64,000 nucleotides of DNA from Pseudomonas sp. URMO17WK12:I11. GTDB lineage: Bacteria > Pseudomonadota > Gammaproteobacteria > Pseudomonadales > Pseudomonadaceae. The notes below the pieces were generated by a model. That model was not told the origin of the DNA. It searched no databases and was given only the letters and a program-made list of their open reading frames with translations. The position numbers and the translations under genes are program-made. Shown piece by piece: positions 9,449-19,238 of this stretch (positions are counted from its first letter, which is position 1; every line of letters begins with the position of its first letter). The stretch covers positions 372,001 to 436,000 of the forward strand of contig NZ_VEDF01000003.1 in the NCBI RefSeq assembly GCF_007677725.1, written 5' to 3'.

Positions 9449-10801
9449 TCATTCAGCAATATAGTTCGGTGGCGCGACGCGGAACGCCTTGGTCAGCCAG
9501 ACCAGGTGCAGCAACCCCAGCAATGCCCAGATGCCGCCGAAGATCAGCGAGTGTTCATTAAGGTCGAGCCAGAGCTTGGCGATGATGCAGAAGCCGATGG
9601 TCGGCAACACCAGGTACTTCACCTTGTTCGCCAGCCCCTGGCGCTTGCCTTCGCGCATGTAGCAGTGGCTGATCACCGACAGGTTGACGAAGCTGAACGC
9701 CACCAAGGCACCAAAGTTGATGATCGAGGTGGCGGTGACCAGGTCGAAGAAGATCGCCGATAGGGCGATCACGCCGACCACGGCGATGTTCACCACCGGC
9801 GTCTTGTAGCGTGCGTGCAGGCGGGCGAACACGCCACTGGGGATGACATTGTCGCGGCCCATCACATACAGCAGACGCGACACGCTGGTTTGCGACGCCA
9901 GGCCCGAAGCGATGGTGTTGATTACCGTACAGGCGATGAAGATCGACTGGAACAACTTGCCGCCGACATACAGCGCGATTTCCGGCAGCGCCGCTTCCGG
10001 ATCATGAAAGCGTGCATTGCTGGGGAAGTACGCCTGCATGAAGTACGACACCAGGATGAACACCACGCCGCCAATCAGCGCGGTGAGGAAGATCGCTCGC
10101 GGAATGGTCTTGCCAGGGTCCTTGGTTTCTTCCGACAGGCAAGTGACCGCGTCGAACCCCAGGAACGAGAAGCACAGAATCGTCGCGCCGGCAGCCAGCG
10201 CGCCAAGCTGCGTGTGCTCATCGCCGAATGGCGTCAGGCTCCACGTGGTGCCCAGCCCCTCGCCATGGCCCAGGCCGCGCACGCACAGGTAAATGAATAC
10301 CGACATGATCGCCAATTGCACCAGCACGAACAGCAGGTTGAAGTGGGCGACCAAGTTGATGCTGCGCATGTTGATCAGGCTGATCAGGCCAACGAAACTG
10401 GCCACCCAGACCCATGCCGGCACCTCAGGAAACATTGCCGACAGGTACAGCTTGGCCAGCAAGGCGTTGACCATCGGCAGCAACAGGTAGTCGAGCAGTG
10501 ACGACCAGCCCACCAGAAAGCCGACATGCGGGTTGATGGCCCGTTGCGTGTAGGTATAGGCCGAGCCGGACTGCGGGAAGCGGCGCACCAGGGTGCCGTA
10601 GCTCACCGCCGTGAACAACACGCCGGCCAGGGCCAGCAGGTAGGCGCTAGGCACATGCCCGGAGGTGATGCCAGAGACGATGCCGAAGGTGTCGAACACG
10701 GTCATGGGCGTGAGATACGCCAGGCCGATGATCACCACATGCCAGAGGCGCAGGGATTTGCGGAATTGGCCGCTGCCGGGGGCGTTCGAGTCAGGCTGCA
10801 T
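9449..10801 (-). CDS. PuuP-like putrescine importer (APC superfamily)
   Basis: A 450-aa permease with about 12 membrane segments. Long stretches match what I recall of E. coli Puu[20 protein letters not shown] near the N-terminus, GSAYTY at about 80, [17 protein letters not shown] in the middle and [18 protein letters not shown] sequence at about 320. It should import putrescine or a related amine with protons. The gene lies downstream of a 484-base divergent intergenic region that carries a plausible promoter. Placing it in PuuP rather than another APC branch is from memory of the family, not a search. Confidence 0.85.
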   Translation of the reverse strand: MQPDSNAPGSGQFRKSLRLWHVVIIGLAYLTPMTVFDTFGIVSGITSGHVPSAYLLALAGVLFTAVSYGTLVRRFPQSGSAYTYTQRAINPHVGFLVGWSSLLDYLLLPMVNALLAKLYLSAMFPEVPAWVWVASFVGLISLINMRSINLVAHFNLLFVLVQLAIMSVFIYLCVRGLGHGEGLGTTWSLTPFGDEHTQLGALAAGATILCFSFLGFDAVTCLSEETKDPGKTIPRAIFLTALIGGVVFILVSYFMQAYFPSNARFHDPEAALPEIALYVGGKLFQSIFIACTVINTIASGLASQTSVSRLLYVMGRDNVIPSGVFARLHARYKTPVVNIAVVGVIALSAIFFDLVTATSIINFGALVAFSFVNLSVISHCYMREGKRQGLANKVKYLVLPTIGFCIIAKLWLDLNEHSLIFGGIWALLGLLHLVWLTKAFRVAPPNYIAE

Positions 10802-10984
10802 GCAAGTGTGGCTCCATGTTGTTCACCGTTGTTGTTAGGAGCGATAGAAGGCGCGTATCAGGCGCCGGCTTCAGGCTGGCAGTGCCTTGGTGAGGAGAGT
10901 GAAGCGTGCAGGCAGGGGCATCCGAGCATCATGACGGCGCGACTTTTCTTCTTCGTGGATCGGGCGCTGAGCGAGGTGATGAAA

Positions 10985-11013
10985 ATAAAAAACGATGCAT
11001 AGGAAGGTGTCAA
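10985..11013 (-). promoter_or_regulatory. Promoter of the PuuP-like gene; rest of the 10802-11285 gap
   Basis: On the minus strand a consensus TTGACA (11013-11008) is followed after 17 bases by TTTTAT (10990-10985). Transcripts would carry a leader of about 175 bases before the ATG at 10801. The gap 10802-11285 is AT-rich between about 10975 and 11130, and otherwise shows no gene or repeat that I can support. Confidence 0.5.
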
Positions 11014-11285
11014 GTTAAACATGACAAGATGTGTCTGATTGGAAACATTTATCGATTCCGCAAGGCACTTACTCGACCGGGACAGGGGCTTCAGCTGTAT
11101 TGAGTCGACATAAATGTCCGTAAAAATTAACGACAGAAATGCAGTGGGGTTGTGTAGGACGGTTCCCAAATCTCTGTGCTCGCCTGCGGCGGCCATCACC
11201 TCGCCAGGCGTGCGGTGATATTCTTCCCAGCCACGCGCGGCGCCCGCCGCCACCCCGCCCATATGGACATCGTTCGGTTCTATTC

Positions 11286-12794
11286 ATGAAGAAATCAGTA
11301 AGCATCCTCGGCGGCTTGGCCGTCGCCATCGCCGTTGCCACCACCGCTGGCGCCTGGTACATCGGCGAACAACTGCCTGCCCAGCTGGACGACGCCATCG
11401 GTGCCAGCAATCAGCAGCTGAAAAAAGCGGTCGACAGCTACGGCGGCAGCATGACAGTGGAGCTGGTATCGCTCGACCGGCACTTCTTCAGCAGCACAGC
11501 GCGTTATCGGCTCAAGGCCCGGGACATCAACCTTGGATCCGACGAGCTGCTGAGCTTCGACCTTGGCGTGACCGATCATATCGAGCATGGTCCGTTTCCC
11601 TGGTCGCGGGTCAAGGCCTTGAAATTGATGCCGGTGTTAGCTGCCAGTAACAGCGCGCTGGACAAGGATTCGGTCACGGCGCCGTGGTTCGCCGCAGCCG
11701 CAGAGCAAGCGCCGATCCGTGCGCACACTAGCCTGGGCTTGACCGGCAACGTCGACAGCTTGATCAGTGTCGCGCCGCTTAAGTACACCCAGGACGACGG
11801 CAGCCGCTTCGATTTTTCCGGCATGACCCTGGAGGTCAGTGGTGACGAAGGCGGCAAGCATTCGGCATTCCATGGCAGCGCCGATCGCTTCGAGATGAAG
11901 CTGGTCGAGACCGATCAGCCTCCTTTGGGCATCGAGCTGTCTGGCCTGAAGATTGGCGGCAACCTTGCCCAGAGCAAGCATGAGGCTGTTTACGTCGGCA
12001 ATGTCGATCTGCTCCTGGCCGAAGTCAAGGCGACCCTGGGGCCGCGCCAGCAAGTGCTGCTACTCAAAGGAGTCGAGCAGAGCACCTTGCAGACCCTCGA
12101 CGGAGCCGACACGGTCGGTGCCCGTGCAGACTACCGGGTCGCCGATATCACTTGGGATGGGCGGGCAGTGGGCAGCGCGCAGATGGGTGTCAGCGTGAAA
12201 TCCCTCGACGCGTCGGCGCTGCAGTGGCTGTCGCAGTGGTACCAGGCGCATCTGCCTGAGTTCGAGGCGGCCCAGGCTGAAGGCCAGCCGGTGCCGCAGA
12301 TTCAGATGGACGCGGCGGAGAAAGCCAGATTCCAGCAGGCGCTGCAGCAGTTGCTGGCGGCCAAGCCCAAGCTTGCCATCGAGAATCTGGCACTGCGTAC
12401 CGCCAACGGCGAGAGCCGCTTCGACCTGTCGATGGATTTCACTGCCCCGACTTCCTTTGACCTGCCGGCCGATCAACTGAGCCAGCAGGTGATCAGCCAG
12501 GTGAAGAGCAAGCTGTCGCTGTCCAAGCCGATGATTGGCGATCTGGCGACGCTGCAAGCCTTGCTCGAAGGACAGACCGATGCCCAGGCGATTGCCTCGC
12601 AATCGGGCCAGGCTGGTGAGATGGTCGGCCTGATGGCCGTGCAAAGCGGCTTGGCCACCGTGCAAGGCAACGACGTGGTGTCGAGCTTGCACTATGCCAA
12701 TGGCATGGTCGATTTCAACGGCAAACAAATGACTGTGGAGCAGTTTGCGCTGTTTTTGGGCATGCAGTTCGCCGCGTTGCAGCCGCAGGGTTGA
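11286..12794 (+). CDS. DUF945 (YdgA-like) family protein
   Basis: A 502-aa protein of the DUF945/YdgA family, whose members are periplasmic or membrane-tethered and of unknown function. Residues 1-25 form a signal anchor (SVSILGGLAVAIAVATTAGAWYIG). The rest is beta-rich with the family's long alternating segments. The in-frame region upstream (from 11139) is low-complexity and has no ribosome site, so I start at the ATG at 11286. It is a single-gene unit, followed by a hairpin pair. Confidence 0.8.
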   Translation: MKKSVSILGGLAVAIAVATTAGAWYIGEQLPAQLDDAIGASNQQLKKAVDSYGGSMTVELVSLDRHFFSSTARYRLKARDINLGSDELLSFDLGVTDHIEHGPFPWSRVKALKLMPVLAASNSALDKDSVTAPWFAAAAEQAPIRAHTSLGLTGNVDSLISVAPLKYTQDDGSRFDFSGMTLEVSGDEGGKHSAFHGSADRFEMKLVETDQPPLGIELSGLKIGGNLAQSKHEAVYVGNVDLLLAEVKATLGPRQQVLLLKGVEQSTLQTLDGADTVGARADYRVADITWDGRAVGSAQMGVSVKSLDASALQWLSQWYQAHLPEFEAAQAEGQPVPQIQMDAAEKARFQQALQQLLAAKPKLAIENLALRTANGESRFDLSMDFTAPTSFDLPADQLSQQVISQVKSKLSLSKPMIGDLATLQALLEGQTDAQAIASQSGQAGEMVGLMAVQSGLATVQGNDVVSSLHYANGMVDFNGKQMTVEQFALFLGMQFAALQPQG

Positions 12795-12873
12795 GCGGCT
12801 GATAGGCATGCGCCTGTTCGCCACTCAAGCTGATGGCGAACAGGCCGCTCAGCCAGCGCAAAAAGCGCTTTTG
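12793..12873 (+). terminator. Hairpin pair after the DUF945 gene
   Basis: A long stem GCCTGTTCGCC/GGCGAACAGGC (12812-12822 with 12835-12845), extended by GAGCGGC/GCCGCTC outside, is followed by a smaller AGCGC/GCGCT hairpin with a short T run (12855-12872). Together they probably form the terminator. The rest of the gap to nadA (12874-13026) shows nothing I can name. Confidence 0.55.
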
Positions 12874-13026
12874 AATTGCCGGGATTGTCTGTAGCCTTCG
12901 CCATCCGATAATAATCCGCGCCCGCAGAGGCCGTGGCGGCTTGCCGTCCGGCACCCTTAGCCGATCTGTCAGGGCCGGGTGATACACTCGATTCGATGCG
13001 CGTGCGCGCCTGCAGGTCCAGCGATC

Positions 13027-14085
13027 ATGACCCAGATTTCCGAACGCCTGTTGGTTCAGGCCCACCTCGATGCCATTCAGCCCAACCCGCTGTCCGCCGA
13101 GCAGGAGGCTGAATACCGTGCGGCCATCGCTGCCGAGCTCAAAGCCCAGAATGCGGTGCTGGTGGCGCATTATTACTGCGACCCGGTGATCCAGGCGCTG
13201 GCTGAAGAAACCGGCGGGTGCGTGTCCGATTCGCTGGAAATGGCGCGCTTCGGCAAGAACCACCCAGCCGAGACGGTGATCGTCGCCGGTGTGCGCTTCA
13301 TGGGCGAAACCGCGAAGATTCTCACCCCACACAAGCGCGTGCTGATGCCGACCCTCGAGGCAACCTGCTCGCTCGACCTGGGCTGCCCGGTCGAAGCGTT
13401 CTCGGCGTTCTGCGACCAGCATCCGGAACGCACCGTGGTGGTATACGCCAACACCTCGGCGGCGGTGAAGGCGCGCGCCGACTGGGTAGTGACCTCAAGC
13501 TGCGCACTGGAAATCGTCGAAAGCCTGATGGACAACGGCGAGACCATCATCTGGGGGCCGGATCAGCACCTGGGTCGCTACATCCAGAAGCAGACCGGCG
13601 CCGACATGCTGCTGTGGGATGGCGCCTGCATCGTCCATGAGGAGTTCAAGTCGCGCCAATTGGCCGACATGAAGGCCCTGTACCCGGACGCTGCGATCCT
13701 GGTGCACCCTGAATCGCCTGAAGCGGTGATCGCGCTGGCCGACGCGGTGGGCTCCACCAGTCAGCTGATCAAGGCTGCGCAAACCTTGCCGAACAAGACC
13801 TTCATCGTCGCCACCGACCGCGGCATCTTCTACAAGATGCAGCAGTTGTGCCCTGACAAGGAATTCGTCGAAGCACCCACGGCCGGTAATGGCGCTGCCT
13901 GCCGCAGTTGCGCCCACTGCCCGTGGATGGCGATGAACACCCTGGAGCGGGTGCTCGATTGCCTGCGCAGCGGCAGCAACGAGATCTTCGTCGACCCGGC
14001 GCTGGTGCCCAAGGCGCTCAAGCCGTTGAACCGCATGTTGGACTTCACCCAGGCTGCGCGCCTGAAGCTGTCCGGTAACGCTTGA
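13027..14085 (+). CDS. nadA: Quinolinate synthase NadA
   Basis: NadA (352 aa) condenses iminoaspartate (from NadB) with dihydroxyacetone phosphate to quinolinate for NAD synthesis, using a [4Fe-4S] cluster. Cysteines expected to bind the cluster are visible in [12 protein letters not shown] (about residue 115) and in [10 protein letters not shown] near residue 300. I chose ATG 13027 ([15 protein letters not shown]); the in-frame start at 12979 would add a non-conserved extension. Long reverse-strand frames here are shadows. Confidence 0.97.
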   Translation: MTQISERLLVQAHLDAIQPNPLSAEQEAEYRAAIAAELKAQNAVLVAHYYCDPVIQALAEETGGCVSDSLEMARFGKNHPAETVIVAGVRFMGETAKILTPHKRVLMPTLEATCSLDLGCPVEAFSAFCDQHPERTVVVYANTSAAVKARADWVVTSSCALEIVESLMDNGETIIWGPDQHLGRYIQKQTGADMLLWDGACIVHEEFKSRQLADMKALYPDAAILVHPESPEAVIALADAVGSTSQLIKAAQTLPNKTFIVATDRGIFYKMQQLCPDKEFVEAPTAGNGAACRSCAHCPWMAMNTLERVLDCLRSGSNEIFVDPALVPKALKPLNRMLDFTQAARLKLSGNA

Positions 14086-14092
14086 ACTGAGC

Positions 14093-14112
14093 GGGGCCGC
14101 AACAGCGGCCCC
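14093..14112. terminator. Hairpin between convergent nadA and M48 protease genes
   Basis: Perfect 8-bp stem GGGGCCGC/GCGGCCCC with an AACA loop in the 34-base gap between two convergent genes. It has no T run, so it may slow or stop transcription from both sides only weakly. Confidence 0.4.
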
Positions 14113-14119
14113 AGCAGCA

Positions 14120-15556
14120 TCAGCGCCCCATCATGTCCTGCACCATGCGCTTCTGCTCCATGATCTCGCGCTGGCGTTGGTCGATCTGCGAGGCCAGCGG
14201 GAAGTTGCTGCCGGCTCGGCGCTTGGCGTAGTCAAGCTGCTGGATCGCCTGATCGAAATCCCCCACCAAGGTGAAGTACTCTGCCCGTGCCCGGTGCAGG
14301 CCGATGGTATTGCCTGAGAGGCCACGCACTTCAGCCATGTCATACCAGACGTCCGGATCATCGGGACGGCTCTTGAGCAAGTCGTTTAGGACCTTTTCCG
14401 CTTCGGCCGGCTTGTTCTGCTTGACCAGCAGATCGGCGCGCACCTGTTTCAGCGGGTAGTTGCCCGGATACAGCCCCTGCATGCGCTCGGCGCGCTGTTG
14501 CGCATCGGCCAGGCGGTTGTTGGTGATGTCCAGGTCGATCTGCGCCAGGTTGTAGGTGATGTCGTTCGGCGCTTTGGCCAGCAGCGGCTTGAGGTTCTCC
14601 CGTGCGTCGTTGAGCTGCCCGCCCTTGATCTGCGCCAGGGCCAGGCCATAGCGTGCGGCATCGAGCTTGGGGTCTTCGTCAAGCTGGGCGCGAAAGCGCT
14701 TGGCGGCGAGGCCCGGCGTGCCTTCGTAGGTGAGGGCGACACGGGCGCGGATCAGCTGATAACGCTGGCTGTCCTCGACCCCGCCCTTGGGTGCTTGCTC
14801 GGCACGGTTGCGGGTATCGGCGATGCGCGATTCGGTCACCGGGTGCGTCAGCAGAAATTCCGGTGGCTTGGCGTCGAAGCGGTACTGGCGCGCCAGCCGC
14901 TCGAACATGGTCGGCATGTTGCGCGGGTCGTATCCAGCCTTTTCCAGGTTCTGGATGCCCACACGGTCGGCTTCCTGTTCGTTCTGCCGGGAAAAGCGGC
15001 GCTGTTCCTGGATCGCTGCCGCCTGGGTGCCGGCGATCATGCCGATGCCCGCATCGCCAGCTCCGCCTGCGGCCAGCACGATACCGGCCAGCAGCGCCGC
15101 CATCATCGGCAGTTGCATGCGTTGCTGGGCTTCGATCCCGCGGGCGAAGTGGCGTTGCGACAAGTGCGCCAGTTCGTGCGCCAGTACCGAGGCATACTCG
15201 CCTTCGGTCTGGGCATTGAGGAACAGTCCGCCGTTGACCCCGACGATGCCGCCGGGTGCGGCGAAGGCATTGAGTTCACGGCTGTCGATGAGGATGAATT
15301 CAAGACGCCGGTCCTGCAGCTGGCTGGTTTCGGCCAGGCGGTACACCGTGGTCTCGACGTAATCCTTGAGTTGCGGGTCGTTGAGCTGATTGACCTGGCC
15401 ACGCAGCAGGCTCAGCCAGGCGCGGCCAAGCTGGTGTTCCTGCTGGGGCGAGACGATCGCGGAGCTGGCATCGCCCAGTGACGGCAGGTCGTCGGCGTGG
15501 CTGGGCAGGGCCATCAGGCAGGCCAGCGTCAGCAGAGTAGGGCGCAGTAGATTCAT
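14120..15556 (-). CDS. Periplasmic M48 metalloprotease with TPR domain (BepA-like)
   Basis: A 478-aa protein resembling BepA/YfgC, which maintains outer-membrane proteins and LptD. It has a signal peptide (MNLLRPTLLTLACLMALPSH; start at ATG 15556), then the zinc protease domain with HELAHLSQRH (HExxH) at about residue 129 and the downstream EQEADRVG motif that supplies the third zinc ligand. The C-terminal half (about 265-478) is TPR-like. The length matches BepA. An in-frame start seven codons upstream is less likely because it breaks the signal peptide. Confidence 0.9.
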   Translation of the reverse strand: MNLLRPTLLTLACLMALPSHADDLPSLGDASSAIVSPQQEHQLGRAWLSLLRGQVNQLNDPQLKDYVETTVYRLAETSQLQDRRLEFILIDSRELNAFAAPGGIVGVNGGLFLNAQTEGEYASVLAHELAHLSQRHFARGIEAQQRMQLPMMAALLAGIVLAAGGAGDAGIGMIAGTQAAAIQEQRRFSRQNEQEADRVGIQNLEKAGYDPRNMPTMFERLARQYRFDAKPPEFLLTHPVTESRIADTRNRAEQAPKGGVEDSQRYQLIRARVALTYEGTPGLAAKRFRAQLDEDPKLDAARYGLALAQIKGGQLNDARENLKPLLAKAPNDITYNLAQIDLDITNNRLADAQQRAERMQGLYPGNYPLKQVRADLLVKQNKPAEAEKVLNDLLKSRPDDPDVWYDMAEVRGLSGNTIGLHRARAEYFTLVGDFDQAIQQLDYAKRRAGSNFPLASQIDQRQREIMEQKRMVQDMMGR

Positions 15557-15672
15557 GCACAGGCTCACGTCGGTCAAAAAGGCTTACTGTAGCCGGGTCG
15601 CGCGATGCCGACCAGTGGCGGTATGCTAGCGGGCTTTTCCCAGACTTTTCGCCTCGCCCGGAGATGCGCCTG

Positions 15673-15912
15673 ATGAGTGACACCCTGACCTGCGACGCCG
15701 AACTCGATGCCAAAGGGCTGAACTGCCCGCTGCCGCTGCTCAAGGCCAAGATGGAACTCAACCGCCTGGCCAGCGGCGCGGTCCTGAAGATCGTCGCCAC
15801 CGACGCAGGTTCGCAACGCGACTTCCGCACGTTCGCCCAGCTGGCAGGTCACACGCTGCTGCACGAGACGGCCGAGGCCGGCACCTATACCTACTGGCTG
15901 CGCAAAGCCTGA
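15673..15912 (+). CDS. TusA-like sulfur carrier protein
   Basis: A 79-aa protein of the TusA/SirA family. The family's cysteine lies in the LDAKGLNCPLPLLKAK motif (C about residue 17, CPxP). TusA relays sulfur as a persulfide, for example to tRNA 2-thiouridine synthesis. GGAG at 15660-15663 is nine bases from ATG 15673, so I prefer this to ATG 15664. Pseudomonas carries more than one TusA-like gene, so I give no symbol. The AI-2E family gene follows after 19 bases. Confidence 0.85.
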   Translation: MSDTLTCDAELDAKGLNCPLPLLKAKMELNRLASGAVLKIVATDAGSQRDFRTFAQLAGHTLLHETAEAGTYTYWLRKA

Positions 15913-15931
15913 GTCTGTCCAAGGATCGTCA

Positions 15932-17002
15932 ATGTTCAAAGTGCTTCGCGACTGGATGCAACGCTACTTCTCCGATGAGCAGGCGGTGGTGCTGGCGGTC
16001 TTGCTGTTCCTGGCCTTCACGGTCGTGCTTACCCTCGGTGGCATGCTTGCACCGGTGCTCGCGGGCATGGTCCTGGCGTTCCTGATGCAAGGGCTGGTCA
16101 ATGCGTTGGAGCGCCTGCGGGTACCGACCCGCTTGGCAGTGTTCGTGGTGTTCGCCTTGTTCATGGGGGCACTGGCAGTGTTTCTGCTGGTGCTGGTGCC
16201 GCTGCTGTGGCACCAGCTCATCACCCTGTTCAACGAGCTGCCAGGCATGCTCGGCAAGTGGCAGTCGCTGTTGCTGCTGTTGCCCGAGCGCTACCCACAC
16301 CTGGTGTCGGACGAGCAGGTGCTGCATGCGATCGAATCGGTGCGGGGCGAGATCGGCAAGTTCGGCCAATGGGCGCTGACGTTCTCGCTGTCGAGCCTGC
16401 CGCTGCTGGTCAACGCCATGATCTACCTGGTGCTGGTGCCGATCCTGGTGTTCTTCTTTCTCAAGGACCGCGAGTTGATCGGCCGCTGGGTCAGCGGCTA
16501 CTTGCCGCGCCAACGTACCTTGCTCAATCGGGTGGGCAACGAGATGAACCGGCAGATCGCCAATTACATACGCGGCAAGGGCATCGAGATTCTGATCTGC
16601 GGCATCGCGACCTACATCGCCTTCATCACCTTGGGCCTCAACTACGCTGCGTTGCTGGCATTGCTGGTCGGCTTGTCGGTGGTGGTGCCTTATGTCGGCG
16701 CTGTGGTGGTGACCGTACCGGTGACACTGATCGCGCTGTTCCAGTGGGGCTGGGGCGATCAGTTCATTTACCTGATGACCGTGTATGCAATCATTCAGGC
16801 GCTCGACGGCAACGTGCTGGTCCCGCTGCTGTTCTCCGAAGCGGTGAGCCTGCACCCGGTGGCGATCATCTGCGCGGTTCTGCTATTCGGCGGCCTGTGG
16901 GGCTTTTGGGGCATCTTTTTCGCCATTCCGCTGGCGACCCTGATCAAGGCCGTACTGGACGCCTGGCCGCGCCAGGAGCCCAGCGTCTCGCCGCTGCTTT
17001 AG
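15932..17002 (+). CDS. AI-2E/PerM family membrane transporter
   Basis: A 356-aa membrane protein of the AI-2E exporter (PerM, UPF0118) family, with about seven to eight hydrophobic segments: a paired N-terminal block (residues 15-90), a soluble middle part (about 95-155), and the conserved LVVPILVFFFLKDRELIG and VPYVGAVVVTVPVTLIALFQWG segments. Members export small molecules or ions; the substrate here is unknown. It probably shares a transcript with the TusA-like gene. Confidence 0.85.
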   Translation: MFKVLRDWMQRYFSDEQAVVLAVLLFLAFTVVLTLGGMLAPVLAGMVLAFLMQGLVNALERLRVPTRLAVFVVFALFMGALAVFLLVLVPLLWHQLITLFNELPGMLGKWQSLLLLLPERYPHLVSDEQVLHAIESVRGEIGKFGQWALTFSLSSLPLLVNAMIYLVLVPILVFFFLKDRELIGRWVSGYLPRQRTLLNRVGNEMNRQIANYIRGKGIEILICGIATYIAFITLGLNYAALLALLVGLSVVVPYVGAVVVTVPVTLIALFQWGWGDQFIYLMTVYAIIQALDGNVLVPLLFSEAVSLHPVAIICAVLLFGGLWGFWGIFFAIPLATLIKAVLDAWPRQEPSVSPLL

Positions 17003-17030
17003 CGTGATCAAGGCCGCTCTGGGGGCAAGC

Positions 17031-17504
17031 TCAAGCCTTGTTGAGGCTTTGCGCAGCCGCCAGCACGGCATCCACATGCCCCGGCACTTTCACTCCACGC
17101 CATTCCTGACGCAGTACACCGTCCTTGTCGATCAGGAAGGTGCTGCGGTCAACGCCCAGGTACTCCTTGCCGTACAGCTTCTTCAACTTGATTACATCGA
17201 ACAGTTGGCACAAGGCTTCGTCCTTGTCGCTGATCAACTCGAAAGTGAAGCCCTGCTTGGCCTTGAAGTTCTCGTGCGACTTGATGCCGTCGCGCGAAAT
17301 GCCGAAGACCACGGTATTGGCAGCGGCGAAAGCTGGCTGCTGGTCGCGAAAGCCCTGGCCTTGGGTGGTGCAACCCGGGGTGCTGTCCTTGGGGTAGAAG
17401 TACAGCACCACTTGCTGGCCCTTGAGCGCGCTCAGGCTGACGGTCTGGCCGTTGGTGGCCTGGGCCTGGAAGTCGGCGACCGGTTGGTCGATTGCTACAG
17501 CCAT
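17031..17504 (-). CDS. bcp: Thioredoxin-dependent peroxiredoxin Bcp
   Basis: A 157-aa peroxiredoxin of the Bcp/PrxQ class that reduces peroxides in the cytoplasm. The peroxidatic cysteine is Cys45 in KDSTPGCTTQGQGFRD; the usual resolving Cys five residues later is replaced (TTQGQ), so it is of the kind without the close CxxxxC pair. Another Cys occurs near residue 95 (LCQLFDVIK). It lies 11 bases after a GcvR-like gene, a pairing common in Pseudomonas, and ends facing the AI-2E gene. Confidence 0.92.
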   Translation of the reverse strand: MAVAIDQPVADFQAQATNGQTVSLSALKGQQVVLYFYPKDSTPGCTTQGQGFRDQQPAFAAANTVVFGISRDGIKSHENFKAKQGFTFELISDKDEALCQLFDVIKLKKLYGKEYLGVDRSTFLIDKDGVLRQEWRGVKVPGHVDAVLAAAQSLNKA

Positions 17505-17514
17505 GGTCGGCTCC

Positions 17515-18075
17515 TTATACGGGATTCTGCGGGCGCCACGGTTCGATCAGGGCGTCGAGGTTCAACGCGTCGGCGAAGTCCAGGAACTGGTCACGCAGCC
17601 AGCTGATCTGGGTGCCGGCCGGCAGGATGACGGTGAATTGAGCATTGAGCATGCTGCTGCCGGTTTGCGGCGCCAGGTAGGTGTCGCAGGTCATGGCGTC
17701 GAGTTCGACGCGGTGGTCGAGGAAGAACTGGCACAGCTCGCTGATGATGTCCGGGCGGTAGGCGGCGCTGACGTAGGCCACGTAGGGCAGGGCCTGGGGG
17801 CGGACTTCCTGGTCGGCGCTGCGCACCACATCGAGGGTCAGGCCATGCTTCTTGCCCAGGCCAGGCAGGGTGGCTTCGAGGCGCGCCAGGGCGTCCCAGC
17901 TGCCACCGACCTGCAGCACCAGGGCGCTGGTCTCGCCGTGGCGGCTCAGGCGCGAGGTGACCACGGCGCAGCGGTTTTCGAAAGCAGCGCGGCTGAGCAC
18001 GTTGGCCAGCTCCATCGGGTTTGGACCCAGGGCGCTGATGACAAGGAATTGTTCGCGGACGGTGGGGGTGGACAT
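17515..18075 (-). CDS. GcvR-like glycine cleavage regulator (two ACT domains)
   Basis: A 186-aa protein with two ACT-like halves (about 1-85 and 90-175); the start REQFLVISALGPNPMELANVL is typical of GcvR. GcvR binds the activator GcvA and blocks glycine cleavage operon expression when glycine is low. In Pseudomonas this family sits next to bcp and dapA, as here. It has no DNA-binding domain, so it should act through protein contact. The 260-base gap upstream to dapA holds divergent promoters that I could not place with confidence. Confidence 0.8.
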   Translation of the reverse strand: MSTPTVREQFLVISALGPNPMELANVLSRAAFENRCAVVTSRLSRHGETSALVLQVGGSWDALARLEATLPGLGKKHGLTLDVVRSADQEVRPQALPYVAYVSAAYRPDIISELCQFFLDHRVELDAMTCDTYLAPQTGSSMLNAQFTVILPAGTQISWLRDQFLDFADALNLDALIEPWRPQNPV

Positions 18076-18335
18076 GCAGCATTCCTAAAGCGATGAGCGG
18101 TCGGTGCAGGACAGGCGAAAGCCTCCTGTCGGCAGGGCCCTGGGCTCGCATGCGAGGACGTGGACGCTGGCCGTGGAGCAGGGTCGGCGGCCCGGCGGGC
18201 CGTGCTGCACCGATCAAAGGATCAAGGGTAGCGAAATAAGCCGCCGAGGGGAATGCTCCGCCCGCCTGCTTCGCTTGTGCAAGGTCGATGCCCCCAGTAC
18301 CATTACCGCTCTCTTTTTCCGGCAGGAGCAGTTAC

Positions 18336-19223
18336 ATGATTGCGGGCAGTATGGTGGCGTTGGTCACACCCATGGATGCACAAGGGCGTCTTGATTGGGC
18401 AAGCCTCGACAAACTTGTAGACTTCCACCTGGAAAACGGCACCCACGCGATCGTCGCTGTTGGCACCACCGGTGAGTCGGCCACGCTGGATGTCGAAGAA
18501 CACATCCTGGTCATCAAGCACGTGGTCGAGCGTGTCAAGCACAGCAAGAAGCCGATCCCGGTCATCGCCGGCACCGGCGCCAACTCCACTGCCGAAGCCG
18601 TGCACCTGACGCAAAACGCCAAGAACGCCGGTGCCGATGCCTGCCTGCTGGTCGTCCCGTACTACAACAAGCCGACCCAGGAAGGCCTGTACCAGCACTT
18701 CAAGCACATTGCCGAAGCCGTCGACATTCCGCAGATCCTCTATAACGTGCCGGGCCGCACCTCGTGCGACATGCAGGCCGAGACCGTGATCCGTCTGTCG
18801 ACCGTGAAGAACATCATCGGTATCAAGGAAGCCACCGGCGACCTGGTCCGTGCCAAGGCCATCCTGGACGGCGTCGACCCAGACTTCATCGTCATGTCCG
18901 GCGACGACCCGACCGCCGTCGAGCTGATCCTCATGGGCGGCAAGGGGAATATTTCCGTCACCGCCAACGTCGCCCCGCGCGAAATGGCCGATCTGTGCGA
19001 GGCCGCCCTTGCGGGCAATGCCGAGAAGGCCCGCGCGATCAACGACAAACTCATGCCGCTGCACAAAGACCTGTTCTGCGAAGCCAACCCGATCCCAGTG
19101 AAATGGGCGCTGGTGGAAATGGGCCTGATGCACAGAGGGATTCGCCTGCCGCTCACCTGGTTGAGCGAAGGGTGCCACGATAAAGTCCGTACTGCCTTGC
19201 GCCAGTCCGGCGTACTGGTTTAA
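18336..19223 (+). CDS. dapA: 4-Hydroxy-tetrahydrodipicolinate synthase DapA
   Basis: DapA (295 aa) condenses pyruvate and aspartate semialdehyde at the entry of lysine and diaminopimelate synthesis. The Schiff-base lysine is in [10 protein letters not shown] (Lys164) and the partner Tyr136 in [21 protein letters not shown] (about 43-51) binds pyruvate. The ATG at 18336 has GGAG at a good distance; the frame open from 18288 gives a non-conserved extension. bamC follows after 15 bases and probably shares the transcript. Confidence 0.97.
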   Translation: MIAGSMVALVTPMDAQGRLDWASLDKLVDFHLENGTHAIVAVGTTGESATLDVEEHILVIKHVVERVKHSKKPIPVIAGTGANSTAEAVHLTQNAKNAGADACLLVVPYYNKPTQEGLYQHFKHIAEAVDIPQILYNVPGRTSCDMQAETVIRLSTVKNIIGIKEATGDLVRAKAILDGVDPDFIVMSGDDPTAVELILMGGKGNISVTANVAPREMADLCEAALAGNAEKARAINDKLMPLHKDLFCEANPIPVKWALVEMGLMHRGIRLPLTWLSEGCHDKVRTALRQSGVLV

Positions 19224-19238
19224 GAGGAAGTACACCGC